NCBI GenBank assembly: GCA_934217675.1
Contig: CAKQCV010000053.1
Location: 1 to 16,870 of the forward strand
From: an uncultured Prevotella sp.
GTDB taxonomy: Bacteria; Bacteroidota; Bacteroidia; Bacteroidales; Bacteroidaceae
DNA: 16,870 bases
Direction of reading: 5' to 3'
Position 1 is the stretch's first letter, and each line of letters begins with the position of its first letter. Under the pieces are notes generated by a model that worked only from the letters and a program-made list of their open reading frames with translations, was not told where the DNA came from and made no database searches. Both the position numbers and the translations under genes were made by a program. Positions 1 to 7,181 of the stretch are shown here, one piece after another.

Positions 1-228
1 CACTATGACATTATGCCTATTATTGACCGTGTAGGTGGTGGTGACAGCTTTGCTGGTGGTCTTATTCACGGTTTGCTCACATGGCCTGAGGATCAGGGCA
101 AGGCTCTTGAATTTGCTGTTGCTGCTTCTGCATTGAAGCATACTATTCCTGGTGACTTCAACCTTATGAGCAAAGAGGAAGTTGAGAATTTGGCTGGTGG
201 AGATGCTTCTGGCCGTGTACAGCGTTAA
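1..228 (+). CDS. kdgK: 2-keto-3-deoxygluconate kinase, C-terminal fragment (PfkB/ribokinase family)
   Basis: The reading frame is open from base 1, so the 5' end of the gene lies outside the window. The 75 visible residues carry the PfkB family signature [12 protein letters not shown] at fragment residues 9-20. It includes the anion-hole glycines and the catalytic aspartate (D15 of the fragment). The DRVGxGDSF form is typical of 2-keto-3-deoxygluconate kinases, which phosphorylate KDG to KDPG in the cytoplasm. The aldolase that cleaves KDPG follows directly downstream, which supports this substrate over fructose or ribose. From the fragment alone another PfkB sugar kinase cannot be excluded. 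The methionine at base 13 is internal and is not the start. Confidence 0.8.
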   Translation, partial: HYDIMPIIDRVGGGDSFAGGLIHGLLTWPEDQGKALEFAVAASALKHTIPGDFNLMSKEEVENLAGGDASGRVQR

Positions 229-235
229 TATAAAT

Positions 236-281
236 AAAGTCTGACATGACTCTTTAACAATAAGTCTTATGTCAGACTTTT
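236..281 (+). terminator. Strong hairpin between kdgK and eda, probable intrinsic terminator or attenuator
   Basis: A perfect 12-bp stem pairs 236-247 (AAAGTCTGACAT) with 269-280. Inside it, GACT (248-251) pairs with AGTC (263-266) across a 2-nt bulge. A short T run follows, then AT-rich DNA. It lies between two genes of one pathway, so it may end a kdgK transcript, lower eda expression, or mark an RNA processing site. No consensus promoter was seen between it and the eda start at 307. Confidence 0.7.
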
Positions 282-306
282 ATAATAATTTTTATTAAAT
301 AATATA

Positions 307-975
307 ATGGCAAAGTTTGATAAATTGGCTGTTCTGAACAAGATCGGTCAGACAGGAATGGTTCCTGTTTTTTATAACAAGGATGCTGAAGTTGCAAAAC
401 AGGTTGTAAAGGCTTGTTATGAGGGTGGCGTCCGTGCTTTTGAGTTTACAAATAGAGGCGATTTTGCTCACGAGGTTTTCGAAGAAGTAGTAAAATTTGC
501 AGCTGTAGAATGTCCAGAGATGGCTCTTGGCGTAGGTTCTGTTGTTGATCCTGCTACTGCTGCTCTTTATATCCAGCTTGGCGCATGTTTTGTTGTTGGT
601 CCATTGTTCAACCCTGAGGTTGCAAAGATTTGTAACCGCCGTTTGGTACCATACACTCCAGGATGCGGTAGTGTGTCTGAAGTTGGTGCTGCTCAGGAGG
701 TAGGTTGCGACTTGTGCAAAATTTTCCCAGGTGATGTTCTTGGTCCGAAGTTGGTTAAAGGTCTAACAGCTCCAATGCCATGGTCAAAGCTTATGGTAAC
801 AGGTGGTGTTTCTCCAGACGAGGAAAATCTAACATCATGGATTAAGGCTGGCGTATATTGTGTAGGTATGGGTTCAAAACTCTTCCCTAAAGATGTTGTC
901 GCTGCAAAGGATTGGAAGGCTATTTCCGACAAGTGTGCTGAAGCTTTAGGTTATATTGCTAAGGCTCGTGCTTAA
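307..975 (+). CDS. eda: 2-keto-3-deoxy-6-phosphogluconate aldolase (KDPG/KHG aldolase)
   Basis: A class I aldolase that splits KDPG into pyruvate and glyceraldehyde-3-phosphate, and in many family members also cleaves 4-hydroxy-2-oxoglutarate. The 222-residue protein has the usual family length and (beta/alpha)8 pattern. Visible landmarks are the catalytic glutamate in FEFT (E46), the GVGS turn (75-78), PYTPGCGS (115-122, matching the family's PGxxTPxE region) and the Schiff-base lysine in CKIFPG (K138). TGG near 165-167 and the GMGSKLF phosphate-binding turn (187-193) are also present. The ATG at 307 follows AT-rich leader DNA without a Shine-Dalgarno sequence, as is usual in Bacteroidota. 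It pairs functionally with the upstream KDG kinase in uronate catabolism. Its last codons overlap the open frame of the following kinase gene. Confidence 0.95.
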   Translation: MAKFDKLAVLNKIGQTGMVPVFYNKDAEVAKQVVKACYEGGVRAFEFTNRGDFAHEVFEEVVKFAAVECPEMALGVGSVVDPATAALYIQLGACFVVGPLFNPEVAKICNRRLVPYTPGCGSVSEVGAAQEVGCDLCKIFPGDVLGPKLVKGLTAPMPWSKLMVTGGVSPDEENLTSWIKAGVYCVGMGSKLFPKDVVAAKDWKAISDKCAEALGYIAKARA

Positions 976-3900
976 TAATAAATACATAAAAGGCTTCATC
1001 GGTGTTATATGCTTATGGAGCCTTTTTCTTTGTTTAGCTTGTTCTGGGTATAATAAAGATGCTGTTGACGGGTTAAACGATATCTCTTATTCATATCATT
1101 ACAAGAGTCTAGACAGCGCTTACGTTTATGCTCAACGGGCAAAAATGTTGTCGGGAAATTATTCTTCAGGAATAGCAGAATCTCTAAATAATTTAGCTTT
1201 TGTAAATATTGCCAAGATGGATTATTCTTTGGCAAAAGCACAACTTGATAGTGTCTTTTCTGTCAGCAACAATCAAATAGAATTGCTTATTGCTGACATA
1301 CAGCTTATGCGATTGTGCCAGCGACAAGCTCATAATAAAGAATTTTATGATTATCGTGAACATGCTCTGAATAGATTGCGCAGAATACATAGTTCACATG
1401 AGACTATTAGTGGCAGGTTGAGGAAACGTTTAGCTTATGCCGAGTCGGAATATTCTTTTGTATGTTCTACATATTATTATTATGTAGGTTTATATGAGCA
1501 ATCAAGAAAATCTCTTGCAGAAATTAGGAAAATAGAAGTTTTGCAAGGTGATACTGCACAATATCTTAATTGGCTGTATATGTATGGTAGTGGTAGCATG
1601 ATAGTACATGGTACAAAGGGTGAAATATTACAGCAAGAATATGAGAAACTACTTGAATGTTACCTTATATCAAAAAAAAATGGATACGTGTATTGGGAGG
1701 CAAACTCACTACAGTCACTTAGTGAACATATCATGGATAAAGAAAATCTTGATAATATAGCCGCAAATAATCCAATATCAATTAGATACTTCAATACATA
1801 TAACATGTCAGACTCTTTATTTGCAGGATATCTTGCTCAGCAATCAGCTGATATGTTTCACAAATATGGAGATGTATATCAGGTAGCTGGAAGCTTGAGA
1901 ACCCTTGCTCAGTGTTTTTGGAATATTGGTGACAATAGAAGTGCTTTGATTTGCCTAAAAAAGGCACTTGATACTTCTGAGATAAATCAAGCACCCGACC
2001 TTATAGCAAGTATACATGAACTGTTTAGTCTTGTATATTCATCTATGAACGATAAATATGATAGTGATATTAATCGTAATATATATCTTGATTTACAAGA
2101 AAAAACTCGCCAAGATATGGAACTTGATGCACGTGCTGCAAAATTACAGTACACATTAAGTATCATGAATATTATGATTATTGTTATTGTTTTCTTAATT
2201 GTGGTTTTCATTTTGCTTTCTATATATGTGCTAAAGTATAGGTCTAAGTTTAATATAGACAATACTCAAATTATAGAAACTTATCATAAGTGGAAAGAAG
2301 GCATATCAGTGAAAAACAATATGTTAGACGAATTAAATGAAGAATTAGAAGAAGCTATTGTCTTAGAAAAACTTAACATAGAAAAAACAAAACGTAGAAA
2401 TGTGGAAGATTGTGCTAAAGTCTCACTCGTAGACAGTATTTTGCCTCTTATAGACAGAATGAAAAGTGAGGTTGAGAAGTTATTGCATCGAAAAGAAACT
2501 GATAATATGCGTTCTTTTAGATATGGCTACATTGCAGAACTTTCACAAACTATTGGAGAATATAATAGTGTTCTTACACAATGGATACAGTTACGAGAAG
2601 GGGAAATTGGAATACATGTTGAAAGTTTTCCGCTTAATGATCTTTTTGATATCGTAAAAAGGAGTAAGACTATATTCGATATAAATGGTATTGAACTTTG
2701 TGTGGAAAAGACTAATCTTACCGTTAAGGCTGATAAAATACTAACTCTTTTTATGCTTAATACTATTGCAGACAATGCCAGAAAATATACTCGGAAAGGT
2801 GGCAAGGTAAAAATATGGGCAGAAGAGAAGATATGCGATAAGTGTATTGAAATTTCTGTTAGTGATACTGGAGAAGGAATGACAAGCGATGAACTTGCAG
2901 ATGTATTTAAGAGAAAAATAGCGAACGGACATGGATTTGGATTGATAAACTGTTCTGGTATCTTGAAAAAATACAAAAAGATTAGCAGTATATTTAAATG
3001 TTGTGATATATCTGCAGAGAGCGTAAAAGGAAAGGGTAGCAGATTCTTTTTCCGTTTACCGATAGGGATGACAAAGTTAATTTTTGTCTGTGTTATTTTA
3101 TACTTTTCTTCTTTTGGAAATACTTATGCAAGAAACAATAAAGATACTGAATCATATTTGGTGTTATCACGTAGTTATACCGACTCACTGTATCATTCAA
3201 ATATAGAAGGTAATTATGAAAAGGCTCTTTTATATGCGGATTCTGCAATTACATATCTAAATATTTATTATAAGAATTGTTATTCCGATAAAAGATACTT
3301 GATGAAGATTTATGATGAAAGCGCTGATGAACCTGCTGAAATTAAATGGTTTAAAAGTGGCGTAAATATTGATTACTCAGTTATACTGACAGTTAGAAAT
3401 GAATGTGCTGTTGCTTCGCTTGCCTTGCACAAATGGAAAATGTATGGCTATAATAATGATATTTATACCATATTGTTCAAAGAAGTTTCAGCAGATAATT
3501 CTTTGGCAGAATATTGTAGAGTTATGCAACGCTCTGAAATAAATAAAAATATTGCGATTATTATATTGATAATTATGTTTATAGGATTTGTTGTTGTTGC
3601 GTATGTCATATATTATCGTCATGTCGTACGGCTGAATTCATTGAAAGAGCTTCAGCAGAAATTATTGGATTGCATATCCTCAAATGATTCTATCTCCGTG
3701 AAGAAAAAAAGAATTGAAGATATCTCAAACTACAAATTCGCAAATGAATATAAGGATATCATTGATATGCTCATTGATAGTTTTTCTGATTTTCAAAACC
3801 GATTAGATGAACAAAGAAAGAAGAAAAACACATTAAACGATGATTTAAGACAATTAAAATATGAGAATGAAAGATTGTATGTATGCAATAATATCTTGGA

Positions 3901-4477
3901 AAATTGTTTGAGCACAATAAAGCACGAAACTATGTATTATCCGGCACGAATTTATCATTATGTTAATGACTTAAATGATGTGGAAATTGATATGAAAACA
4001 GTCGGAAACATGGTAAGTTATTATAAAGAATTGTATACAATGCTTTGTGAACAGATACATAGGCAGATGAACGCTATAAAACGTGTATATACAGCAGTTG
4101 ATTTGTCGTGCTATCTGTCTTCAAAATCAATTGTCGTTGTTTATGGAGACAAGACTATCTTTTCATATATGTTTGATTTATTAAGAAAACAAAATAATGG
4201 AAGAAAACCTGAATATGAAATACAATATTCTTCAAATATGTATGTTCATATAATAGTAAAAATGTATGAAATCATTATTACTGACGAAGAGTGTCGGTCC
4301 ATATTCACTCCTAATGCCAGTCATATCCCTTTTTTGATTTGTCGGCAAATAATAAGAGATATAGGCTATAATGCCAATCGTTGTGGCTGTGGCATAACAG
4401 CAATGGTTTCAGAAGAAGGGAAACTGGAAATGTGTATAATCCTTCCAACAGTAAAAAATCACACACTATCAATATAA
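956..4477 (+). CDS. Large tandem-module membrane sensor histidine kinase (DUF5112/DUF5113 type)
   Basis: An 1173-residue protein with two kinase-like modules. Module 1: a signal segment with a lipobox-like LAC (residues 27-29), a helical TPR-like extracytoplasmic region (about 35-395), a membrane helix (about 402-427), a coiled coil (450-510), and a HATPase domain with N-box DNARKYT (606-612), G1 DTGEG (637-641) and G2 GHGFGL (658-663). Module 2: a second signal/anchor helix (706-720), a short extracytoplasmic domain, a membrane helix (865-887), a coiled coil, and a dimerisation-like helix with HETMYYP (H990). It ends in a domain with no recognisable N or G boxes. The layout matches my recollection of the Bacteroidota DUF5112...DUF5113 kinases. 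The start is uncertain: the frame opens after a stop at 947 and has only TTG 956 or GTG 968 before the signal segment; the first ATG (1144) would remove it. The response regulator gene begins 6 bases after the stop, so the two are probably partners. Many ATA and AAT codons make it more AT-rich than eda. Confidence 0.8.
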   Translation: MLRLVLNNKYIKGFIGVICLWSLFLCLACSGYNKDAVDGLNDISYSYHYKSLDSAYVYAQRAKMLSGNYSSGIAESLNNLAFVNIAKMDYSLAKAQLDSVFSVSNNQIELLIADIQLMRLCQRQAHNKEFYDYREHALNRLRRIHSSHETISGRLRKRLAYAESEYSFVCSTYYYYVGLYEQSRKSLAEIRKIEVLQGDTAQYLNWLYMYGSGSMIVHGTKGEILQQEYEKLLECYLISKKNGYVYWEANSLQSLSEHIMDKENLDNIAANNPISIRYFNTYNMSDSLFAGYLAQQSADMFHKYGDVYQVAGSLRTLAQCFWNIGDNRSALICLKKALDTSEINQAPDLIASIHELFSLVYSSMNDKYDSDINRNIYLDLQEKTRQDMELDARAAKLQYTLSIMNIMIIVIVFLIVVFILLSIYVLKYRSKFNIDNTQIIETYHKWKEGISVKNNMLDELNEELEEAIVLEKLNIEKTKRRNVEDCAKVSLVDSILPLIDRMKSEVEKLLHRKETDNMRSFRYGYIAELSQTIGEYNSVLTQWIQLREGEIGIHVESFPLNDLFDIVKRSKTIFDINGIELCVEKTNLTVKADKILTLFMLNTIADNARKYTRKGGKVKIWAEEKICDKCIEISVSDTGEGMTSDELADVFKRKIANGHGFGLINCSGILKKYKKISSIFKCCDISAESVKGKGSRFFFRLPIGMTKLIFVCVILYFSSFGNTYARNNKDTESYLVLSRSYTDSLYHSNIEGNYEKALLYADSAITYLNIYYKNCYSDKRYLMKIYDESADEPAEIKWFKSGVNIDYSVILTVRNECAVASLALHKWKMYGYNNDIYTILFKEVSADNSLAEYCRVMQRSEINKNIAIIILIIMFIGFVVVAYVIYYRHVVRLNSLKELQQKLLDCISSNDSISVKKKRIEDISNYKFANEYKDIIDMLIDSFSDFQNRLDEQRKKKNTLNDDLRQLKYENERLYVCNNILENCLSTIKHETMYYPARIYHYVNDLNDVEIDMKTVGNMVSYYKELYTMLCEQIHRQMNAIKRVYTAVDLSCYLSSKSIVVVYGDKTIFSYMFDLLRKQNNGRKPEYEIQYSSNMYVHIIVKMYEIIITDEECRSIFTPNASHIPFLICRQIIRDIGYNANRCGCGITAMVSEEGKLEMCIILPTVKNHTLSI
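988..1027 (+). terminator. Terminator-like hairpin downstream of eda, inside the start region of the kinase gene
   Basis: AAAAGGCTTCAT (988-999) pairs with ATGGAGCCTTTT (1015-1026), a 12-bp stem with one G-U pair and a 15-nt loop. The stem runs into a T tract (1023-1027, then CTTTG). It begins 13 bases after the eda stop, which is typical for a rho-independent terminator. The same bases encode the hydrophobic signal segment of the next open frame, so the hairpin sits over coding DNA. Confidence 0.7.
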
Positions 4478-4483
4478 ACAGAA

Positions 4484-5209
4484 ATGAAAGAGTTTAATGT
4501 CATAATAGTAGAGGATGTACCTCTTGAATTAAAGGGAACAGAAGGTATATTCAAGTCGGATATTCCTGAAGCAAATATCGTAGGAACCGCAGGAAATGAA
4601 TCTGAATATTGGAAACTTATGAAAAGTTGTCGTCCTGACTTGGTTTTGTTGGATCTTGGTTTGGGCGGATCTACAACAGTTGGTGTTGAGTTGTGCCGTG
4701 AAACTCGTGAAAAATATCCTGATGTTAAGGTCTTGATATTTACAGGAGAAATTCTCAACGAAAAACTTTGGGTTGATGTACTTGATGCTGGCTGTAATGG
4801 CATTATCCTCAAAACAGGAGAGATGTTGACTAAGGCTGATGTCGTAAGTGTTATGTCTGGAAAGAAAAATGTATTCAATCAGCCAATACTTGAAAAAATC
4901 CTTGATAGATTTAAACATGATATAAGATCACAAATCATGCGTCAAGAAGCAATGGTGAATTATGAAATTGATGAATATGACGAACGTTTCCTACGACATT
5001 TGGCTTTGGGTTATACAAAAGAGCAAATAACAAATTTGCGAGGTATACCATTTGGTGTTAAAAGTCTTGAGAAGCGGCAGAATGAACTAGTTCAGAAATT
5101 ATTTCCTGGTGGAAATAATGGAGTGGGGATAAATGCAACACGACTTGTTGTTAGGGCATTAGAACTCAGAATTCTGGATATTGATAATCTTCATCCAGAC
5201 GAAGAATAA
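4484..5209 (+). CDS. Response regulator: receiver domain plus divergent LuxR/NarL-type helix-turn-helix
   Basis: A 241-residue cytoplasmic regulator, presumably phosphorylated by the kinase encoded immediately upstream. The receiver domain (about 4-125) keeps the key residues: acidic pair E10/D11, phosphoacceptor D57 in LVLLDLGL, switch threonine T87 in LIFTGE and lysine K110 in IILKTGE. A linker of about 35 residues leads to a C-terminal helical domain (about 165-231). Its pattern YDERFLRHLALGYTKEQI followed by GVKSLEKRQNEL mimics the NarL/LuxR four-helix HTH, but typical consensus residues are replaced and an extra glycine/asparagine-rich loop (209-216) comes before the last helix. DNA binding is therefore likely but not certain. 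The ATG at 4484 is close to the upstream stop, and the next gene starts 5 bases after this one ends, consistent with one operon. Confidence 0.85.
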   Translation: MKEFNVIIVEDVPLELKGTEGIFKSDIPEANIVGTAGNESEYWKLMKSCRPDLVLLDLGLGGSTTVGVELCRETREKYPDVKVLIFTGEILNEKLWVDVLDAGCNGIILKTGEMLTKADVVSVMSGKKNVFNQPILEKILDRFKHDIRSQIMRQEAMVNYEIDEYDERFLRHLALGYTKEQITNLRGIPFGVKSLEKRQNELVQKLFPGGNNGVGINATRLVVRALELRILDIDNLHPDEE

Positions 5210-5214
5210 TTGTA

Positions 5215-5847
5215 ATGCAGCAAAATATGAATCGGTATAATAAAATATTAATAAATGCGGTAGAGGTCTTAGCAATTCTTGAATTTGTTCTTATTATATT
5301 ATCATGGATAATTTGTACTGCATTTCCTGAATCTCCATTTCGTACATTACTTTGTAGCGAAGGTATAAGGTGGTTTTTCGGAAATTTCATTTCTAATTTG
5401 CGAACAGATATCCTCGTCTGGATATTGCTTTTATTGATGGCTTGTGGGTGTCTGGAGCGTAGTCGTATATATTTGTGTATAATAGATTTGATGGAACATA
5501 GACAGTTGGAATATAGAAAGCGCATAGGGCTTGTAATGGTTTTAATAGAAATGATAGCATTTCTTATTGTTATGCTTCTTCTAACTGTTGTTCCACAAGC
5601 TATCCTTCTGAGTGTTTCAGGAGATTTGTTTCCAAGTGCTTTCAGCAAAAGTATAGTTGCATGTCTTTCGTTTTTAATTATTTTATCAACTGCCTCATAT
5701 GGTCTTATCGTACACTCTATGAAAAACATCAAGGATGTACTGTATTCGTTCGAATATGGAATAAAAAAATATTCGAAAGTGCTGGTGGTATATGTTTTTG
5801 TTGTTCAGTTTATATGCTCATTAAAATATGTGCTTATACAAACTTAG
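5215..5847 (+). CDS. Small polytopic membrane protein resembling a truncated AbgT-family transporter
   Basis: The 210-residue protein has about five membrane helices (roughly 12-34, 65-82, 104-126, 145-166, 187-204). Several stretches recall the N-terminal part of the AbgT (p-aminobenzoyl-glutamate) family: LLCSEGIRWFFGN (45-57, compare LLSPEGIRW), a hydrophobic helix ending in GCLERS (78-83, compare GVAEKSG), SGDLFPSAF (135-143, compare TGD...SPF), SYGLIV (161-166) followed by KNIKDV, and VVQFI (196-200, compare AAQFI). AbgT proteins are about 500 residues. The C-terminal transport hairpin and the motifs for sodium and substrate are absent, so active transport is doubtful. It is the third gene of the kinase/regulator operon (5-base gap), so a role as a membrane signalling partner is plausible but inferred. 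The homology rests on remembered family motifs and needs a profile search. Confidence 0.6.
   Translation: MQQNMNRYNKILINAVEVLAILEFVLIILSWIICTAFPESPFRTLLCSEGIRWFFGNFISNLRTDILVWILLLLMACGCLERSRIYLCIIDLMEHRQLEYRKRIGLVMVLIEMIAFLIVMLLLTVVPQAILLSVSGDLFPSAFSKSIVACLSFLIILSTASYGLIVHSMKNIKDVLYSFEYGIKKYSKVLVVYVFVVQFICSLKYVLIQT
5749..5777 (+). repeat. Perfect 9-bp inverted repeat near the 3' end of the AbgT-like gene
   Basis: TTCGAATAT (5749-5757) and ATATTCGAA (5769-5777) flank an 11-base A-rich spacer. The repeat is intragenic, about 70 bases before the stop. The convergent hemW gene begins only 5 bases beyond that stop, leaving no room for an ordinary intergenic terminator. It could be an RNA 3'-end or processing structure, or chance in AT-rich DNA. 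Confidence 0.35.
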
Positions 5848-5852
5848 ATCTT

Positions 5853-6998
5853 TCAAACGTGCATCAAGTCTGCTGTTATATCATCACTAACAAAAATTCC
5901 TTTTCTTGTTAATATAAGTCTTCCACCTTCTTGGTCAAGAGTAAGTAGACCATTTTTAATATGCCTATTAGCTTCTTTTAGCAGATATTTCAAATAATCG
6001 TCCCCGAAACAGTTCTTTATGTATTTCAGGTCAATTCCGTCACAAGTTCTAAGTGAGGTCATAACAATATCATCAAAGTGAGAATCTATTGTTAGCTCCT
6101 CTATTTCCGCAGGAATTGTACCGTTATTAATACTGTTTATATACTTAATAACGTTACTGACATTCCATTGTCTTTCTTTAAGGTTGAAAGAATGTGCAGA
6201 TGCACCGATACCTAAGTATGGCACATTTTTCCAATAGTTGCTATTATGACGTGACCTATAGCCAGGTTTGGCAAAATTGCTTATTTCATAGTGTTCATAG
6301 CCAGATTTGGAAAGAGTGTCAATCAGATCGTTATACATATATAGATATGTATCTTCAGAACATTCCTTTATATTTCCCTCCTTTAACATCTTATATAAAG
6401 GTGTATTTTCTTCATACATCAGACTATACGCAGAAATATGCTCAACATTTAATTGAATGCAACGTGATAAGTCGTTGTGCCATACGTCTAAAGACTCATT
6501 TGGAAAACCAAACATTAGATCAATGCTGATATTGGAAATATCGGCATTTCTTATAAAATTCACAGCATGTGAAATCTGTTCAGATGTATGACGTCTATGT
6601 ATGAACTTTAGTAAATCATTAGAAAAAGACTGTGCCCCCATACTTATTCTATTTATGGGTAAACTTCTAATGTAGCTTGCAAAATCAGCATTAATGTCAT
6701 CAGGATTACATTCCATTGTTATTTCAGGAGCGTTATCACCGTCAGGATTTTCAATGTGATAGTTTTGGTAAATAGTATTAAAAATCTTGTCTAATTCGTC
6801 AAACGATAATTGAGAAGGTGTTCCACCACCTATATATATAGTTGTTACATTATCCTTTATGTACTGTTTTCTCTCATATAGCTCACGACATAGAGCATCA
6901 ACATACTCTTTGCGAAGATTTTCAGATGTAGTAGAATAAAACCCACAATAAATACATCTTGTTTTACAAAATGGAATATGAATATATAAACCTGACAT
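5853..6998 (-). CDS. hemW: Radical SAM heme chaperone HemW (formerly called oxygen-independent coproporphyrinogen III oxidase-like)
   Basis: The 381-residue length is normal for HemW. The N-terminus reads MSGLYIHIPFCKTRCIYCGF. It carries the radical-SAM CxxxCxxC cluster ligands C11, C15 and C18 and an aromatic residue at position 20, where true HemN coproporphyrinogen oxidases have a further cysteine. GGGTPS (57-62) is the SAM-binding turn. The HNxxYW motif characteristic of HemW occurs as HNSNYW (251-256), followed by GIGASAHS (263-270). HemW binds heme and delivers it to target proteins such as respiratory enzymes, and lacks oxidase activity in studied members. The gene converges on the signalling operon with a 5-base gap and diverges from the EF-G paralogue across a 183-base region. 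Confidence 0.93.
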   Translation of the reverse strand: MSGLYIHIPFCKTRCIYCGFYSTTSENLRKEYVDALCRELYERKQYIKDNVTTIYIGGGTPSQLSFDELDKIFNTIYQNYHIENPDGDNAPEITMECNPDDINADFASYIRSLPINRISMGAQSFSNDLLKFIHRRHTSEQISHAVNFIRNADISNISIDLMFGFPNESLDVWHNDLSRCIQLNVEHISAYSLMYEENTPLYKMLKEGNIKECSEDTYLYMYNDLIDTLSKSGYEHYEISNFAKPGYRSRHNSNYWKNVPYLGIGASAHSFNLKERQWNVSNVIKYINSINNGTIPAEIEELTIDSHFDDIVMTSLRTCDGIDLKYIKNCFGDDYLKYLLKEANRHIKNGLLTLDQEGGRLILTRKGIFVSDDITADLMHV

Positions 6999-7018
6999 AA
7001 AAAAGTAATATTTTTATG

Positions 7019-7048
7019 CAAAAATACTAATATGTTTTAAAAAACAAG
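7019..7048 (-). promoter_or_regulatory. Candidate hemW promoter (Bacteroides type, imperfect)
   Basis: On the minus strand, TATTTTTG (complement of 7019-7026) matches the -7 element TAnnTTTG. CTTG (complement of 7045-7048), 18 bases upstream, approximates the -33 TTTG. The predicted leader would be only about 10-15 nt. The region is very AT-rich, so a chance match is possible. Confidence 0.35.
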
Positions 7049-7066
7049 ATAAATTTCATAAAATCT

Positions 7067-7097
7067 TTTGCAAAACGAAGAAAAAATAATACCTTAG
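7067..7097 (+). promoter_or_regulatory. Candidate promoter of the EF-G paralogue (Bacteroides type)
   Basis: TTTG (7067-7070) is followed after 19 bases by TACCTTAG (7090-7097), one mismatch from TAnnTTTG. Transcription would start near 7102, giving a leader of roughly 80 nt. That leader contains a direct repeat GATATTT (7129-7135 and 7140-7146). The 183-base divergent region otherwise shows only AT-rich DNA. Confidence 0.55.
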
Positions 7098-7181
7098 AGC
7101 CGTTAAATCTAATATAGTCGCAAAAAGAGATATTTAAAAGATATTTCTCTTGAAACGACATAAACCTAAATCTATAATAAC

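Noticed and set aside
3067..4477. Second half of the kinase as a separate gene starting at an internal ATG with a signal-like segment
   Set aside because: There is no stop or gap before it, the frame is continuous with the end of the first ATPase domain, and the tandem layout fits the recalled DUF5112/DUF5113 proteins. An internal start remains possible but is unsupported.
5166..5732. 188-codon open frame on the minus strand
   Set aside because: It is antisense to the AbgT-like membrane protein gene, whose hydrophobic helices and family motifs make the plus strand the real coding strand.
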